From Flavobacteriales bacterium (lineage in GTDB: Bacteria > Bacteroidota > Bacteroidia > Flavobacteriales_D > Crocinitomicaceae): a stretch of 64,000 nt of DNA. The stretch covers positions 124,001 to 188,000 of the forward strand of contig CANMHB010000003.1 of NCBI GenBank assembly GCA_947497485.1. The letters run 5' to 3'. The notes under the pieces were generated by a model. The model saw only the letters and a program-made list of their open reading frames with translations. It did not search any database and was not told the origin of the DNA. The position numbers and the translations under genes are program-made. The stretch's first letter is position 1; every line of letters begins with the position of its first letter. Shown one piece after another: positions 14,938 to 23,731 of the stretch.

Positions 14938-16977
14938 CTATTTCCAAAATCGCGACAAAGCCATTTCTGTCAAAACCATTAGAAGCGCGAGTATTAAAAA
15001 TAAACGCCAGTATTCATGGGGTTTTTCAAGATCAACCATCGTTACGCTCTGTCCGTTTTCCACGGAGTTAAAGTTAATATTTTTTACTCCACGTTCTTTC
15101 AATTTAATTTCAACATCTTGTTTAGAAACGTATTCCATTTTCGATTCTTCACGGTCGTAATTTAAAGCAATTCCATTTACTAGGACATCTGTTTTGATGG
15201 TGTAATTTCCAGATTTCAACTTCTCGATTGCTTCTGGACCTGAGATAGAAATATTAACAGATAATCCATTTTTAGTAATAACGGGTATGAATTCAAATGC
15301 TTGATTTACAAGTTTTAAAGGTGTTTCTTCGGGAAGTTCCTCAAACAGGGTTAGTTTATTTTCTTTACCAATAATTGCATACAGCGGAAGATTCCGTTTG
15401 GCAAATTCACCTGCTCTCAATAAAGTTGTTGGAAAAAGAGCGTTTTCTGTAAAATTGCCAAAACTAGGATGAAGTGAGCTTGTGAATAAATATACATTTT
15501 CGTTCGATCTTAATAGTAACGGAGAACCATTTCTCATAGTAATCAGCGGAAATATTGTAGATTGCCTATAGTTTGGAATACCATAACAATTCGAAACATT
15601 GGGTAAGTTCAAATTGAAACTTTCCTTTTCAAAAACATTTTTAAAGAATGGATCCTTGAATTCTATTCTGTCTATTTTTGTTCCCGCTTTCGCTGTTCCT
15701 GAAATATTCGGTAAATCTAGTTCTGAGAGAAGATTATTGTAATCAGGGCCATTGATTTTTGAACCAGGAAAAATAAATAAACTCCCCCCTTGATTTTTAA
15801 ATTCTATAAGTTCAGAAGCCAGTCCTGAGGAAATTTCATTTAAACCATTTAAAATGATTAAATCTGTCCCTTTCAAAGCTTCACGGGTAAAACTTAAGTC
15901 CGAAATGGATTTAACATCATAGAACTTTTCAATTGAATAAACACGATTAACAGATGGATTTGCATCTTCTCCGTTTAGAACTAGAACACCTGAACTTGCG
16001 GCAACGTCATATGTAAAGTAAAAATCATCATCCCAAAATAACTGTTTATCATTTATGCTGACTTTACCTTCCTCCAAACCAGATGTTGAATTCGTTATTT
16101 GAAAATTTGCCGTTGTCGTTTTTTGCGCTGGAATATCTAAAAACAATGTTCGTTTTTGAAATCCTACTTGCATTTGTAATTCTGCATTTATTACATCCAC
16201 ATCAGACATATTTTTAACTTGAACAAAAAGCTCATTTGCCTCACTTTTTTTATGAATAGGTGAAGAAAACCAAACAGAATCAATCAATAAATTACTTATT
16301 TCTTGAGGAGAAATTTGAATTGGATAGTAGTACGCTTTTTCATCTGAAATAAGATTTTCTGTTTTAAATTGATTTTTTTGGAAATCGGAAATAAATACAT
16401 ATTGCCGAACTGAAAAATTGACATTCTGATCATTTTCGCGATCCAAAAATTCTTTTTGCCAATTCAAAACTTCTTGAATATTTTTTCGAATAGGCGTTGT
16501 CTCTATTTTTTCCAAATAGTCAAGTGCTTCGACTTTTGTAACTAAACGCTGTTCGATTCCATCGAGTTTATTCGTAGAAATGAGTATATGCGTTTCGGGT
16601 TCAACTTCCTTGAGAATTCTTCTTGTTAATTCTTTTGCTTCTGAAAGTAATTCTCCTTCAGTCCCTCGAGCAGTCATTGAAAACGAATTATCAATGTAAA
16701 TTGCCAAAACCGTTTTTCCTGCTTTTGAACTTTTTGAAGTTCCTATGTATGGCTGTGCAAAACAAATGATGATAAAAATCAAGGCGAGAAGTCGCGTTAA
16801 AAGAATTAAAAGATGTTTTAATTTTTGAGTCGATTTCTGTTCTTGCTGAATAAACTTAATAAATTTTAGAGAAGGAAAGTAAAGCGTTTTGTGTCTTCTA
16901 AAATGAAATAAATGGATTATAATTGGAACAATGAGTAAACTCAAAAACCATAGAAACGCAGGATGTACAAATTCCAT
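14938..16977 (-). CDS. BatA-domain / VWA-like membrane protein
   Basis: 679 residues. The N-terminus (MEFVHPAFLWFLSLLIVPII, IHLFHFRRHKTLYFPSLKF) is the two-helix BatA-type domain, followed by a second hydrophobic stretch, LLALIFIIICFAQPYIG. A von Willebrand A-like fold follows: VLAIYIDNSFSMTARGTEG carries a DxSxS-like start of a MIDAS site (D..NSFS). The remainder is a large periplasmic region with a glutamine-amidotransferase-like segment (DLIILNGLN, GGSLFIFPG), and the C-terminus is a final helix WRLFLILALLMVL. BatA-like proteins were linked to aerotolerance in Bacteroides; the specific role of this longer form is unknown. In Bacteroidetes such a gene often precedes the dihydroorotase-like gene, as it does here. 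Confidence 0.85.
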   Translation of the reverse strand: MEFVHPAFLWFLSLLIVPIIIHLFHFRRHKTLYFPSLKFIKFIQQEQKSTQKLKHLLILLTRLLALIFIIICFAQPYIGTSKSSKAGKTVLAIYIDNSFSMTARGTEGELLSEAKELTRRILKEVEPETHILISTNKLDGIEQRLVTKVEALDYLEKIETTPIRKNIQEVLNWQKEFLDRENDQNVNFSVRQYVFISDFQKNQFKTENLISDEKAYYYPIQISPQEISNLLIDSVWFSSPIHKKSEANELFVQVKNMSDVDVINAELQMQVGFQKRTLFLDIPAQKTTTANFQITNSTSGLEEGKVSINDKQLFWDDDFYFTYDVAASSGVLVLNGEDANPSVNRVYSIEKFYDVKSISDLSFTREALKGTDLIILNGLNEISSGLASELIEFKNQGGSLFIFPGSKINGPDYNNLLSELDLPNISGTAKAGTKIDRIEFKDPFFKNVFEKESFNLNLPNVSNCYGIPNYRQSTIFPLITMRNGSPLLLRSNENVYLFTSSLHPSFGNFTENALFPTTLLRAGEFAKRNLPLYAIIGKENKLTLFEELPEETPLKLVNQAFEFIPVITKNGLSVNISISGPEAIEKLKSGNYTIKTDVLVNGIALNYDREESKMEYVSKQDVEIKLKERGVKNINFNSVENGQSVTMVDLEKPHEYWRLFLILALLMVLTEMALSRFWK

Positions 16978-17049
16978 GATTCAAAAATAACAAAAAACGA
17001 ACTGTTAAAATTGAAACGTTAAAAAGAAACTCTTAATAAAAGAATAAAA

Positions 17050-19338
17050 CTATTGTTTTGTGAAAGTGGTAAATTTATCTGTCTGAGAATCTCCGAATTT
17101 CGCACAATCTCCTCCAATAAATTCATAACCTGCGGTAATCGAAACTTTATTATCAGAAAATTGGAATGAAATATTTGAATTTTCAGAAGTTTCGCCATAA
17201 TAAGCATCTTCCGAAGAATTCAAATTAGCAGATCCCTGTGCTTCAAAAACACATCCCCAACTATCGTTAACACCCCATTTTATTTTGAAATCAAAACAAC
17301 AATCGGTTTTATTACTTATTGTAAGCGTTTGTCCAGCCTTATTCTTGTATGTCCCTAAAATGTTTCGCTGAAATTCACCATCTACAAATAATCCAGCTTG
17401 TTTAGTCCCATTTGGAAATGTTATTACTCCTTTTCCATTTGGAAAACCATTGACTATTTCTCCTGAATAACTCGAACCATCAGACCATTTGATAAAATTG
17501 TGAATATTATCCTTATAGCCATTTATAATTTGCGGGTTCGGATCATCGCTATAACCCTCACCTCCGCAAATGAAATTATCTTCATAATAAGGTGGAACAA
17601 GAAAATTCCCATTTTTAATATTATTTTCATTATTGTAAAAACGATTGATAAGGATCGCAAATTGAGCTTGACTAATTTCAGAAGGCAATAAATGTTTAAT
17701 TCCAAGTTCACTTTTAATTTGATTAAATAAAAATGCGTCTATCTTTTTAAAATCTTTGATTGAACCATATTCTTTTAAAAGGATTTCATCTCGCTTTTGT
17801 ATTAAACTATCCAATAAATTTGAGTAAGTGGATTCAGAATCTTCATAAAAACTCTTTAAACGAACCGAAAAACCCGATCCTTTTGGAGCAAAATCACCTA
17901 AAATACATCCATTAGAATTTTTAACGAATCCTATAAAATCAGCCATTTCACCACGCTCTGTATTAGTCCAAAATCTAGCTCCTTCATTTTTGGCAATAAA
18001 ATTACCTTGCTCATCGCGATAACCTTCAGGTGAGCAATCGAACCCCAAATAATTATTAATACTCTCTTCTTGATTACCTTCCTCTTGCCAAGAAAAAGAA
18101 CACTTCAAATTTAATCCAGCACTTGAACTTCCACCTGCTTCGTTAATTAATTGAGCATATTCTTCGGAACTGGGGACGTTGTAATTAACAGAAGACAACC
18201 CTCTAGGATCACTAACAGCATACCAATTGTATAATTTACCTTTGTAATCTGCATTCTCTGGTTTGTTATCATAATAACACCAAACCGGCTTCTTGTCTTT
18301 TGAAGCCTTAATCCAATCCTCTTTTGATTTGGCTTGCGGGATAGTATCACCATTTGCAAAGTGACTTACATTTAAATTTTTATATATCCATTTACCGGAA
18401 TTAAGATCGATTGTATTAAATTGATTTAATTTATCAAAATCTAAACCCAAATGATATTTATTATTCAATATCCTGATTTCATTTAGACTTTTGTTCACTT
18501 CGGACAATTTAATTATTGCAGAAATATTCGATGGGCATACAAGTCTCAACATTTTTTCCAATGCAACCGAAGAATAAATCGATGAGGGAAAACTATCCAT
18601 GAACTCCTTATATCCTACAATAGTATGAACGCTATCAGCTTTTCTTAAGGCCACTAATGAACAAAGCGTATCAATTTCAAAAAAGTAGTTTGAGTTTGGA
18701 TATTTTTTTAAAAAAGATTTATAATTGCTTAATTTGTCTAATTTTTTAGCTAAATTATAGTCATCTAATTCCTGTTGAATCGCTTTGGCATTATTCAAAG
18801 AATCCTGAATAAATGAGGCTCTTTTTTCCTTTGCGATACGATCCTGTTCAATACTATCAGCGACAAACTTTTTTCTTCTAACCTCCTCTAATTCTTTTTG
18901 TTTCTGATTTTCGGCTAATTGTATTGGAAAGGCAATTTTTGCATTGTTCAAAGCAACTAGTCTATCTTTAGCCATTAAACTATCGGAATGTCGATCAGAA
19001 AGCATTCTTTTGTACCAAAAAATGGATGTATCCGCCAATGCCACAGATAAACTACTGAAAGCTTTGTTATCATAATTAACGGCCAATGTTTTCTCTGCAT
19101 TGTACATGTAATTCGCCTCTAAAAGCATAACTTTTGGATTCCAAATTTCACCTAAGATTAAATTTTGATTGAAATATTTTTTCAAAAGCGGAATAGCTTC
19201 CTCAACTTTAGAGGATTCAATTAATGGTAAAATTTCTATTTTGTAATTAATCTTGGGTTCCTTTTCTTTTTTTTGACTTAAACCACAATTTGCAATAGAT
19301 AGAGCAAAGAAAAGACATGTAATAAAATTGGTTTTCAT
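17050..19338 (-). CDS. Putative lipoprotein with FISUMP domain and MORN repeats
   Basis: About 762 residues from the ATG at 19338 (MKTNFITCLFFALSIANCG). A hydrophobic leader ends IANC, an atypical lipobox (Asn at -1). A helical, repeat-like part with a charged coiled coil (ELEEVRRKKFVADSIEQDR) follows to about residue 300. Then comes a FISUMP-type domain (GKLYNWYAVSDPRGL, NVPSSEEYAQLIN, ARFWTNTERGE, FSVRLKSF), a DUF-like linker, and a MORN-like module (GEIVNGFPNGKGVITFPNGT). The C-terminal 80 residues hold two or three cysteines and may be a beta domain. It is predicted to be exposed on the cell surface or in the periplasm. An in-frame ATG further upstream (19371) would overlap ettA and add 11 residues before the signal, so it is less likely. 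Confidence 0.75.
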   Translation of the reverse strand: MKTNFITCLFFALSIANCGLSQKKEKEPKINYKIEILPLIESSKVEEAIPLLKKYFNQNLILGEIWNPKVMLLEANYMYNAEKTLAVNYDNKAFSSLSVALADTSIFWYKRMLSDRHSDSLMAKDRLVALNNAKIAFPIQLAENQKQKELEEVRRKKFVADSIEQDRIAKEKRASFIQDSLNNAKAIQQELDDYNLAKKLDKLSNYKSFLKKYPNSNYFFEIDTLCSLVALRKADSVHTIVGYKEFMDSFPSSIYSSVALEKMLRLVCPSNISAIIKLSEVNKSLNEIRILNNKYHLGLDFDKLNQFNTIDLNSGKWIYKNLNVSHFANGDTIPQAKSKEDWIKASKDKKPVWCYYDNKPENADYKGKLYNWYAVSDPRGLSSVNYNVPSSEEYAQLINEAGGSSSAGLNLKCSFSWQEEGNQEESINNYLGFDCSPEGYRDEQGNFIAKNEGARFWTNTERGEMADFIGFVKNSNGCILGDFAPKGSGFSVRLKSFYEDSESTYSNLLDSLIQKRDEILLKEYGSIKDFKKIDAFLFNQIKSELGIKHLLPSEISQAQFAILINRFYNNENNIKNGNFLVPPYYEDNFICGGEGYSDDPNPQIINGYKDNIHNFIKWSDGSSYSGEIVNGFPNGKGVITFPNGTKQAGLFVDGEFQRNILGTYKNKAGQTLTISNKTDCCFDFKIKWGVNDSWGCVFEAQGSANLNSSEDAYYGETSENSNISFQFSDNKVSITAGYEFIGGDCAKFGDSQTDKFTTFTKQ

Positions 19339-19363
19339 ATAATTATAAGTAAATGATAAGTTT

Positions 19364-21046
19364 TTAAACAAGCTTTCTATATTTTATCCTTTTCGGCCCT
19401 GCATCTCCAAGTCGTTTTTTACGATTTTCTTCATATTCGGAGTAACTACCTTCAAACCAGTATACTTGCGAATCACCTTCAAATGCCAAAATGTGTGTGC
19501 AAATACGATCCAAAAACCAACGATCGTGAGAGATAACCACGGCACAACCTGCAAAGTTTTCAATTCCTTCCTCTAAGGCACGCAGTGTATTTACATCAAT
19601 ATCATTTGTAGGTTCATCCAGAAGTAGAACATTTGCTTCTGTTTTTAAGGTCATAGCCAAATGTAAGCGATTTCGCTCCCCACCAGAAAGAACTCCGACT
19701 TTTTTATTTTGATCGGAACCATTGAAATTAAACTTTGATAAATAAGCTCTTGAATTGATTTTTTGGTTTCCAATTTCGACGTACTCCAATCCATTCGACA
19801 CAACATCAAAAACTGTTTTTTCTGGATGAATGTCTTTGTGCGTTTGATCGACATAACCAATTTTTACAGTCTCTCCAACTGTAAACTCACCTTTATCGGG
19901 TTTTAATTCATCCATGATCATTTTGAAAATGGTCGTTTTTCCTGCACCATTTGGCCCAATTACACCAACGATTCCGGCTGGCGGCAATTTGAAGTTTAAA
20001 TCCTCATAAAGCAATTTATCTCCAAACCCTTTTGAAACATGAATTGCATCAATAACATTTTGTCCCAAACGCGGACCATTTGGAATTGGCAATTCGAGTT
20101 TGGCCTCTTTATCTTTGACATCCTCTGCAAGCATTTTATCGTAGTTCTGTAGGCGGGCTTTACTCTTCGCCTGACGAGCTTTTGGATTCATGCGAACCCA
20201 CTCCAACTCACGCGCTAACATCTTTTGACGTTTGGATTCGGATTTCTCTTCTTCTTTTAATCGATTTCCTTTTTGTTCCAACCATGATGTATAATTTCCT
20301 TTCCAAGGAATGCCTTCTCCCCTATCCAATTCAAGAATCCAACCGGCAACGTTATCCAAGAAATAACGGTCGTGAGTTACGGCAATAACAGTTCCTTTGT
20401 ATTGCTGTAAATGTTGCTCCAACCAGTCAATTGATTCAGCATCCAAGTGGTTGGTTGGTTCATCTAACAATAAAATGTCTGGGTTTTGTAAAAGCAAGCG
20501 ACATAAAGCAACACGACGTTTTTCTCCTCCAGATAGCGTTGAAATCAATTGATCATCTGGGGGACAACGTAAAGCATCCATTGCACGTTCCAATTTCGTG
20601 TCTAACTCCCAGGCATCTGTTGCATCTATTCGATCCTGAACTTCACCTTGTCGAGCGATTAATTTATCCATTTTATCCGGATCATTTAATACATCTTCAT
20701 CCATAAAAGCTGCATTAATCTCCTCGTATTCTTTCAAAATATCTACAATTTCCTGAGCACCTTCCATCACAACCTCTTTCACTGTTTTAGTCAAATCTAA
20801 TTCAGGTTCCTGTGGAAGATAACCCACAGTATATCCGGGTGAAAAAACAACATCGCCTTGATAAGCTTGATCGAGCCCTGCAATAATTTTCATCACAGTT
20901 GATTTTCCTGAACCGTTCAACCCAATGATGCCAATTTTGGCTCCATAGAAAAATGACAAATAAATGTTTTTAATAATTTGTTTTCCTTGCGGTGTAGTTT
21001 TGGAAACACCAACCATCGAAAAAATGATTTTCTTATCGTCAGACAT
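19364..21046 (-). CDS. ettA: Energy-dependent translational throttle protein EttA (ABC-F ATPase)
   Basis: A 560-residue soluble ABC-F protein with two ATPase domains and no membrane part. First domain: Walker A GLNGSGKST, signature STLSGGEKRRVALC, Walker B ILLLDEPTNHLD. Second domain: Walker A GPNGAGKTT, signature GVLSGGERNRL, Walker B VLLLDEPTNDID. The linker between them is rich in K/R and carries REWVRMNPKARQAKSKARL-like residues of the P-site tRNA-interaction motif. EttA binds the ribosomal E site and gates the first peptide bond according to ATP/ADP ratio. Length and motifs match the EttA subgroup closely. The minus-strand promoter is visible just upstream. Confidence 0.94.
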   Translation of the reverse strand: MSDDKKIIFSMVGVSKTTPQGKQIIKNIYLSFFYGAKIGIIGLNGSGKSTVMKIIAGLDQAYQGDVVFSPGYTVGYLPQEPELDLTKTVKEVVMEGAQEIVDILKEYEEINAAFMDEDVLNDPDKMDKLIARQGEVQDRIDATDAWELDTKLERAMDALRCPPDDQLISTLSGGEKRRVALCRLLLQNPDILLLDEPTNHLDAESIDWLEQHLQQYKGTVIAVTHDRYFLDNVAGWILELDRGEGIPWKGNYTSWLEQKGNRLKEEEKSESKRQKMLARELEWVRMNPKARQAKSKARLQNYDKMLAEDVKDKEAKLELPIPNGPRLGQNVIDAIHVSKGFGDKLLYEDLNFKLPPAGIVGVIGPNGAGKTTIFKMIMDELKPDKGEFTVGETVKIGYVDQTHKDIHPEKTVFDVVSNGLEYVEIGNQKINSRAYLSKFNFNGSDQNKKVGVLSGGERNRLHLAMTLKTEANVLLLDEPTNDIDVNTLRALEEGIENFAGCAVVISHDRWFLDRICTHILAFEGDSQVYWFEGSYSEYEENRKKRLGDAGPKRIKYRKLV

Positions 21047-21336
21047 TGCAAATTAATTTGATTGCAAAGATAGAATTTTAAAGTATTTCAACAGAAAATT
21101 CAAATATCATAGCCAAATTAATGTCTACGATTATTTTCACAGAGATCTAAGCGATTGCAATTAGATTAAAAATTGTAAACAAAATAAAGAGTGTTAAATC
21201 AGTTTCAAACTTAAACCAACTTAAACTTTTTTGAGAATATAAAATCATTTCAAAATAATTATGTTTGATTATAGTATCAAATGTAACAGAATTGTTTAAA
21301 TTTTTTGTAACTTCATCAAATTAAAATTTAAGTATT
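21047..21336. other. Divergent intergenic region between ettA and the 155-residue gene
   Basis: 290 nt, A/T-rich. It holds the ettA promoter on the left. I see no open frame, tRNA or strong hairpin. The right half presumably carries the promoter of the downstream cluster, but no clear TAnnTTTG box is visible near 21337. Confidence 0.6.
21065..21091 (-). promoter_or_regulatory. Candidate promoter of ettA
   Basis: On the minus strand, TATCTTTG (plus 21065-21072) matches the -7 TAnnTTTG consensus. A TTG (plus 21089-21091) lies 16 nt upstream of it, slightly short of the usual spacing. The ettA ATG is about 19 nt downstream of the -7 box. Confidence 0.5.
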
Positions 21337-21804
21337 ATGGGATTTTTATCAAATTTTTTCGATCGTTTTAAAGCGTCTGATTTTCAGTTGTCTCCAAACC
21401 AAAAAATAAAGTCTGTGCAAGCTGAATTCAAAGAGAATTTTGGACTAACGTTAAGAGTTTATAAAGGCAAAGTTCTTGCTGATGCTGATTTAACTTTTGC
21501 TCAACTCAATCAAAGAACATCTAAAAAAGTCAATTGGAATGAGGAAGAATTAAAAATACGCGCCAACATGACTATCAAACAAGTTGAAGATTTAATTAAT
21601 GAACAATTTGGTCTCACCATTCAAGTTGCTAACGAGTATGATACATACAATGTAGGAAATCATTACACCTTGGGACAAGCATCTCGTAAGGAAGATTTAG
21701 AGGACTGGTGTAAAAAGGAGGGATATGCAAATAGTGCCGAATATTTAAAAAAAGAGGGCGTTAAAGATTGGGATGAATGGTACGCTAAAAACAAGAAGAA
21801 ATAA
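21337..21804 (+). CDS. Protein of unknown function with an internal duplication
   Basis: 155 residues, soluble, no signal peptide. Two segments resemble each other: residues about 23-57 (KIKSVQAEFKENFGLTLRVY, then ADADLTFAQL) and 77-113 (MTIKQVEDLINEQFGLTIQV, then GNHYTLGQA). Each looks like a helix-strand module ending in a Leu/Thr-rich strand. The C-terminal 40 residues are charged (EDLEDWCKKEGYANSAEYLK, KDWDEWYAK). I do not recognise the family with confidence. It heads a run of closely spaced genes; the next frame begins 26 nt later. The function cannot be inferred from sequence. Confidence 0.75.
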   Translation: MGFLSNFFDRFKASDFQLSPNQKIKSVQAEFKENFGLTLRVYKGKVLADADLTFAQLNQRTSKKVNWNEEELKIRANMTIKQVEDLINEQFGLTIQVANEYDTYNVGNHYTLGQASRKEDLEDWCKKEGYANSAEYLKKEGVKDWDEWYAKNKKK

Positions 21805-21830
21805 TCAATCACTTCTTTTAATTTGAAGAT

Positions 21831-22001
21831 TTGTTTGGATTCAAAAATAAGTTTGGATTTTCCTTTTCGTGGAAACGTCTTCTTGGCATTTCAGGTTTTA
21901 AAAATAGTATTGCTCGTAAGACCGGTGTTCCCACAACAAGAGGTGGTGTTGAACGGAAATTAGGCCGTTGGTTTTTAAATTTATTTTTTGGTCGTAAATG
22001 A
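21831..22001 (+). CDS. Small basic protein with KTGVPTT motif (TTG start)
   Basis: A 56-residue frame begins TTG at 21831 and ends TGA at 21999-22001; an in-frame stop at 21819-21821 rules out a longer N-terminus. The product starts FGFKNKFGFSFSWKRLLGIS and continues GFKNSIARKTGVPTTRGGVE to a basic, aromatic end (RKLGRWFLNLFFGRK). Small basic proteins with a KRALGI..RKTGIPTT-like pattern occur, from memory, in other bacteria as uncharacterised genes. Its stop overlaps the next ATG (ATGA), so it is almost certainly translated together with the following membrane protein. It could be a nucleic-acid or membrane-binding peptide; not determined. Confidence 0.6.
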   Translation: MFGFKNKFGFSFSWKRLLGISGFKNSIARKTGVPTTRGGVERKLGRWFLNLFFGRK

Positions 22002-22312
22002 AACGAAGTACGTCTGAAGGCACATCGAGGACTTCTTTAATTTTATTACTTGGATATCTTATTTCCTCTGTTTTTGCAGGATTGATTTTCAGTTTTCTAA
22101 CCATAAGATCTAAGTCAAATGGAGAAACAGGAATTGGCTGGGGAATATTATCATTAATTTGTATATTTATATTCGGTTATTTAGGTTTTGCACTTTATGT
22201 AACTTCGAACGCAGCCATTGAACCTTTTTGGTATTATTTTGGTCTAATTTCGATAATAAGTAATGCTTTGGCATTTTTAATTCTTACATTAGCTATTTTT
22301 AGAAGAAATTAA
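21998..22312 (+). CDS. Small three-helix membrane protein
   Basis: 104 residues with about three hydrophobic segments: residues 11-31 (SLILLLGYLISSVFAGLIFS), 46-66 (WGILSLICIFIFGYLGFALY) and 76-100 (YYFGLISIISNALAFLILTL). The N-terminus MKRSTSEGTS is short and polar. No family recognised. It overlaps the preceding gene by 4 nt (ATGA) and the next by 1 nt (TAATG), a sign of one operon with coupled translation. Confidence 0.75.
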   Translation: MKRSTSEGTSRTSLILLLGYLISSVFAGLIFSFLTIRSKSNGETGIGWGILSLICIFIFGYLGFALYVTSNAAIEPFWYYFGLISIISNALAFLILTLAIFRRN

Positions 22313-22701
22313 TGGGACTAATACAAGCTATTGCAGACGAAATTATATCCTTTCCAAAGCAAACAGATTTTGCGGTATCAGGGGAAAATAAAATGTTCGG
22401 GATTAATAGGGTCGGTTTTTCAATTTTAAACCTTATTTTTCAATCAATAGATTGCGTATTTGTTCCATTTGCGGCATATTTACTTTTGTTTGACCAAATT
22501 CAAGTTGGTTTATTCAAATGGTTTATTATCGTTTTGTGCTTTGCTACCACATTTTTTAGTTGGCTTCAATTCATCTATTATTTTATTGCTCCCACTGAGA
22601 AATACGTAAGTCCTTTTTCAGGAAGAATATTTGGTGAAACGGCTATTGGAGGTCTAATCGCAGCATTGTTCAAAATTAAAATTTACACCTACATAAAATG
22701 A
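22312..22701 (+). CDS. Small membrane protein
   Basis: 129 residues. The N-terminal 45 residues are polar or amphipathic (LIQAIADEIISFPKQTDFAV), followed by two hydrophobic segments at about 46-66 (SIDCVFVPFAAYLLLF) and 70-93 (LFKWFIIVLCFATTFFSWLQ), then a short loop with FSGRIFGETAIGGLIAALF. No family recognised. It overlaps the next gene by 4 nt (ATGA). Confidence 0.75.
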   Translation: MGLIQAIADEIISFPKQTDFAVSGENKMFGINRVGFSILNLIFQSIDCVFVPFAAYLLLFDQIQVGLFKWFIIVLCFATTFFSWLQFIYYFIAPTEKYVSPFSGRIFGETAIGGLIAALFKIKIYTYIK

Positions 22702-22916
22702 CGAATAGAAAGAAACCTGTAAAAGCTATTTTTTCTGTTTTTAGAAGGAAAATTGATGATGAAAATTATGAACATAATGCTCAATTGAATCGCCAATTGG
22801 ATTCTTTTTCAATTAAATTGATTAAGGCTGTTGGTATTGTTGGTGTTATTCTTGGGCTCTTGATTTTAATTGCATTTTGGGTTTGGGTGATACGGTGGTT
22901 ATATAAAGTTTGGTAA
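22698..22916 (+). CDS. Small single-pass membrane protein
   Basis: 72 residues with a basic N-terminus (MTNRKKPVKAIFSVFRRK) and one C-terminal hydrophobic helix (LIKAVGIVGVILGLLILIAF, then WVWVIRWLYKVW). The soluble head is about 40 residues, and positive-inside rules would place it in the cytoplasm. No known family recognised. It is the last of the overlapping set; a 22-nt gap follows before the barrel gene. Confidence 0.7.
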   Translation: MTNRKKPVKAIFSVFRRKIDDENYEHNAQLNRQLDSFSIKLIKAVGIVGVILGLLILIAFWVWVIRWLYKVW

Positions 22917-22938
22917 ATAAAGAAAGATTACAGATTGC

Positions 22939-23730
22939 ATGAAAACATTTTTAGTTATCCTTTTCATAAATACTTTTTTAGCCCTCAATTCGCAAGTTTT
23001 GAATATAGATCGTGAAATTGGAAATGATACAACATTTAAACGGATTAGAGCGTCATTCAATTTTAATTTTGCCAACGATAAACAGAAGCGTAACTTATTA
23101 GATTTCACAAATTCCTCAGAATTAGATCTATTTCTTAAAAACAACTATTTATTCATTTTTCTTTCTAAAACGGAATTATCATTAAATGGTATACAAGTAT
23201 TAGAAAATAATGGTTTTTTTCAGTTAAGATATAGAGATAACGACTCTCGCAAAGCCGCAGCAGATGTTTTTACGCAATATCAATGGAATGGCATTCAAGG
23301 AATGGAACATCGAGCGATTTTTGGATCAAATTTGCGCCTGAGGTGGCTTGAAAAGAAACAATCCGATTTATATACCTCAATTGGTGTTTTTTATGAATAT
23401 GAAAAATGGAACCCATTTCTAGGTGCTTATGCATTTGAAAAAGATAGCCTAAATATAATTTACCGCAATTTAGTTCGACTGAATACATCCGCTAAATTTG
23501 CTTTTAAAATATCAAAGAATATTGATTTTGCAGGAACAACTTATGTTCAATTCCCACTGAATACTTATTTCACTTCGCCTCGCTGTTTTTTCGATTCGAA
23601 TCTTTTTTTTACAGTCAATAAATATTTGGGATTTGTGATTCATTACGACTTTAATTTCGATACCTACAGACCTTTGCCAATAGACAATTATTATTACTCT
23701 TTTTCAACAGGAGTTAATTTAAAATTCTAA
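22939..23730 (+). CDS. DUF481-like outer-membrane beta-barrel protein
   Basis: 263 residues. A signal peptide (MKTFLVILFINTFLALNSQ) is followed by beta-rich, aromatic-rich sequence with alternating strands (LFIFLSKTELSLNG, FFQLRYRDND, HRAIFGSNLRLRWLEK, LYTSIGVFYEYEKWNP), finishing YYYSFSTGVNLKF with the C-terminal aromatic typical of outer-membrane barrels. This resembles DUF481. It is probably assembled by BAM in the outer membrane. It starts 22 nt after the small membrane gene and ends 1 nt before the next. Confidence 0.7.
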   Translation: MKTFLVILFINTFLALNSQVLNIDREIGNDTTFKRIRASFNFNFANDKQKRNLLDFTNSSELDLFLKNNYLFIFLSKTELSLNGIQVLENNGFFQLRYRDNDSRKAAADVFTQYQWNGIQGMEHRAIFGSNLRLRWLEKKQSDLYTSIGVFYEYEKWNPFLGAYAFEKDSLNIIYRNLVRLNTSAKFAFKISKNIDFAGTTYVQFPLNTYFTSPRCFFDSNLFFTVNKYLGFVIHYDFNFDTYRPLPIDNYYYSFSTGVNLKF

Positions 23731-23731
23731 A

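Noticed and set aside
19339-19371. Upstream start giving 11 more residues to the FISUMP/MORN protein
   Set aside because: It would overlap ettA and place polar residues before the signal peptide; the ATG at 19338 is a better start.
20431-20706. Plus-strand frame inside ettA
   Set aside because: Antisense to the conserved ABC-F ATPase core.
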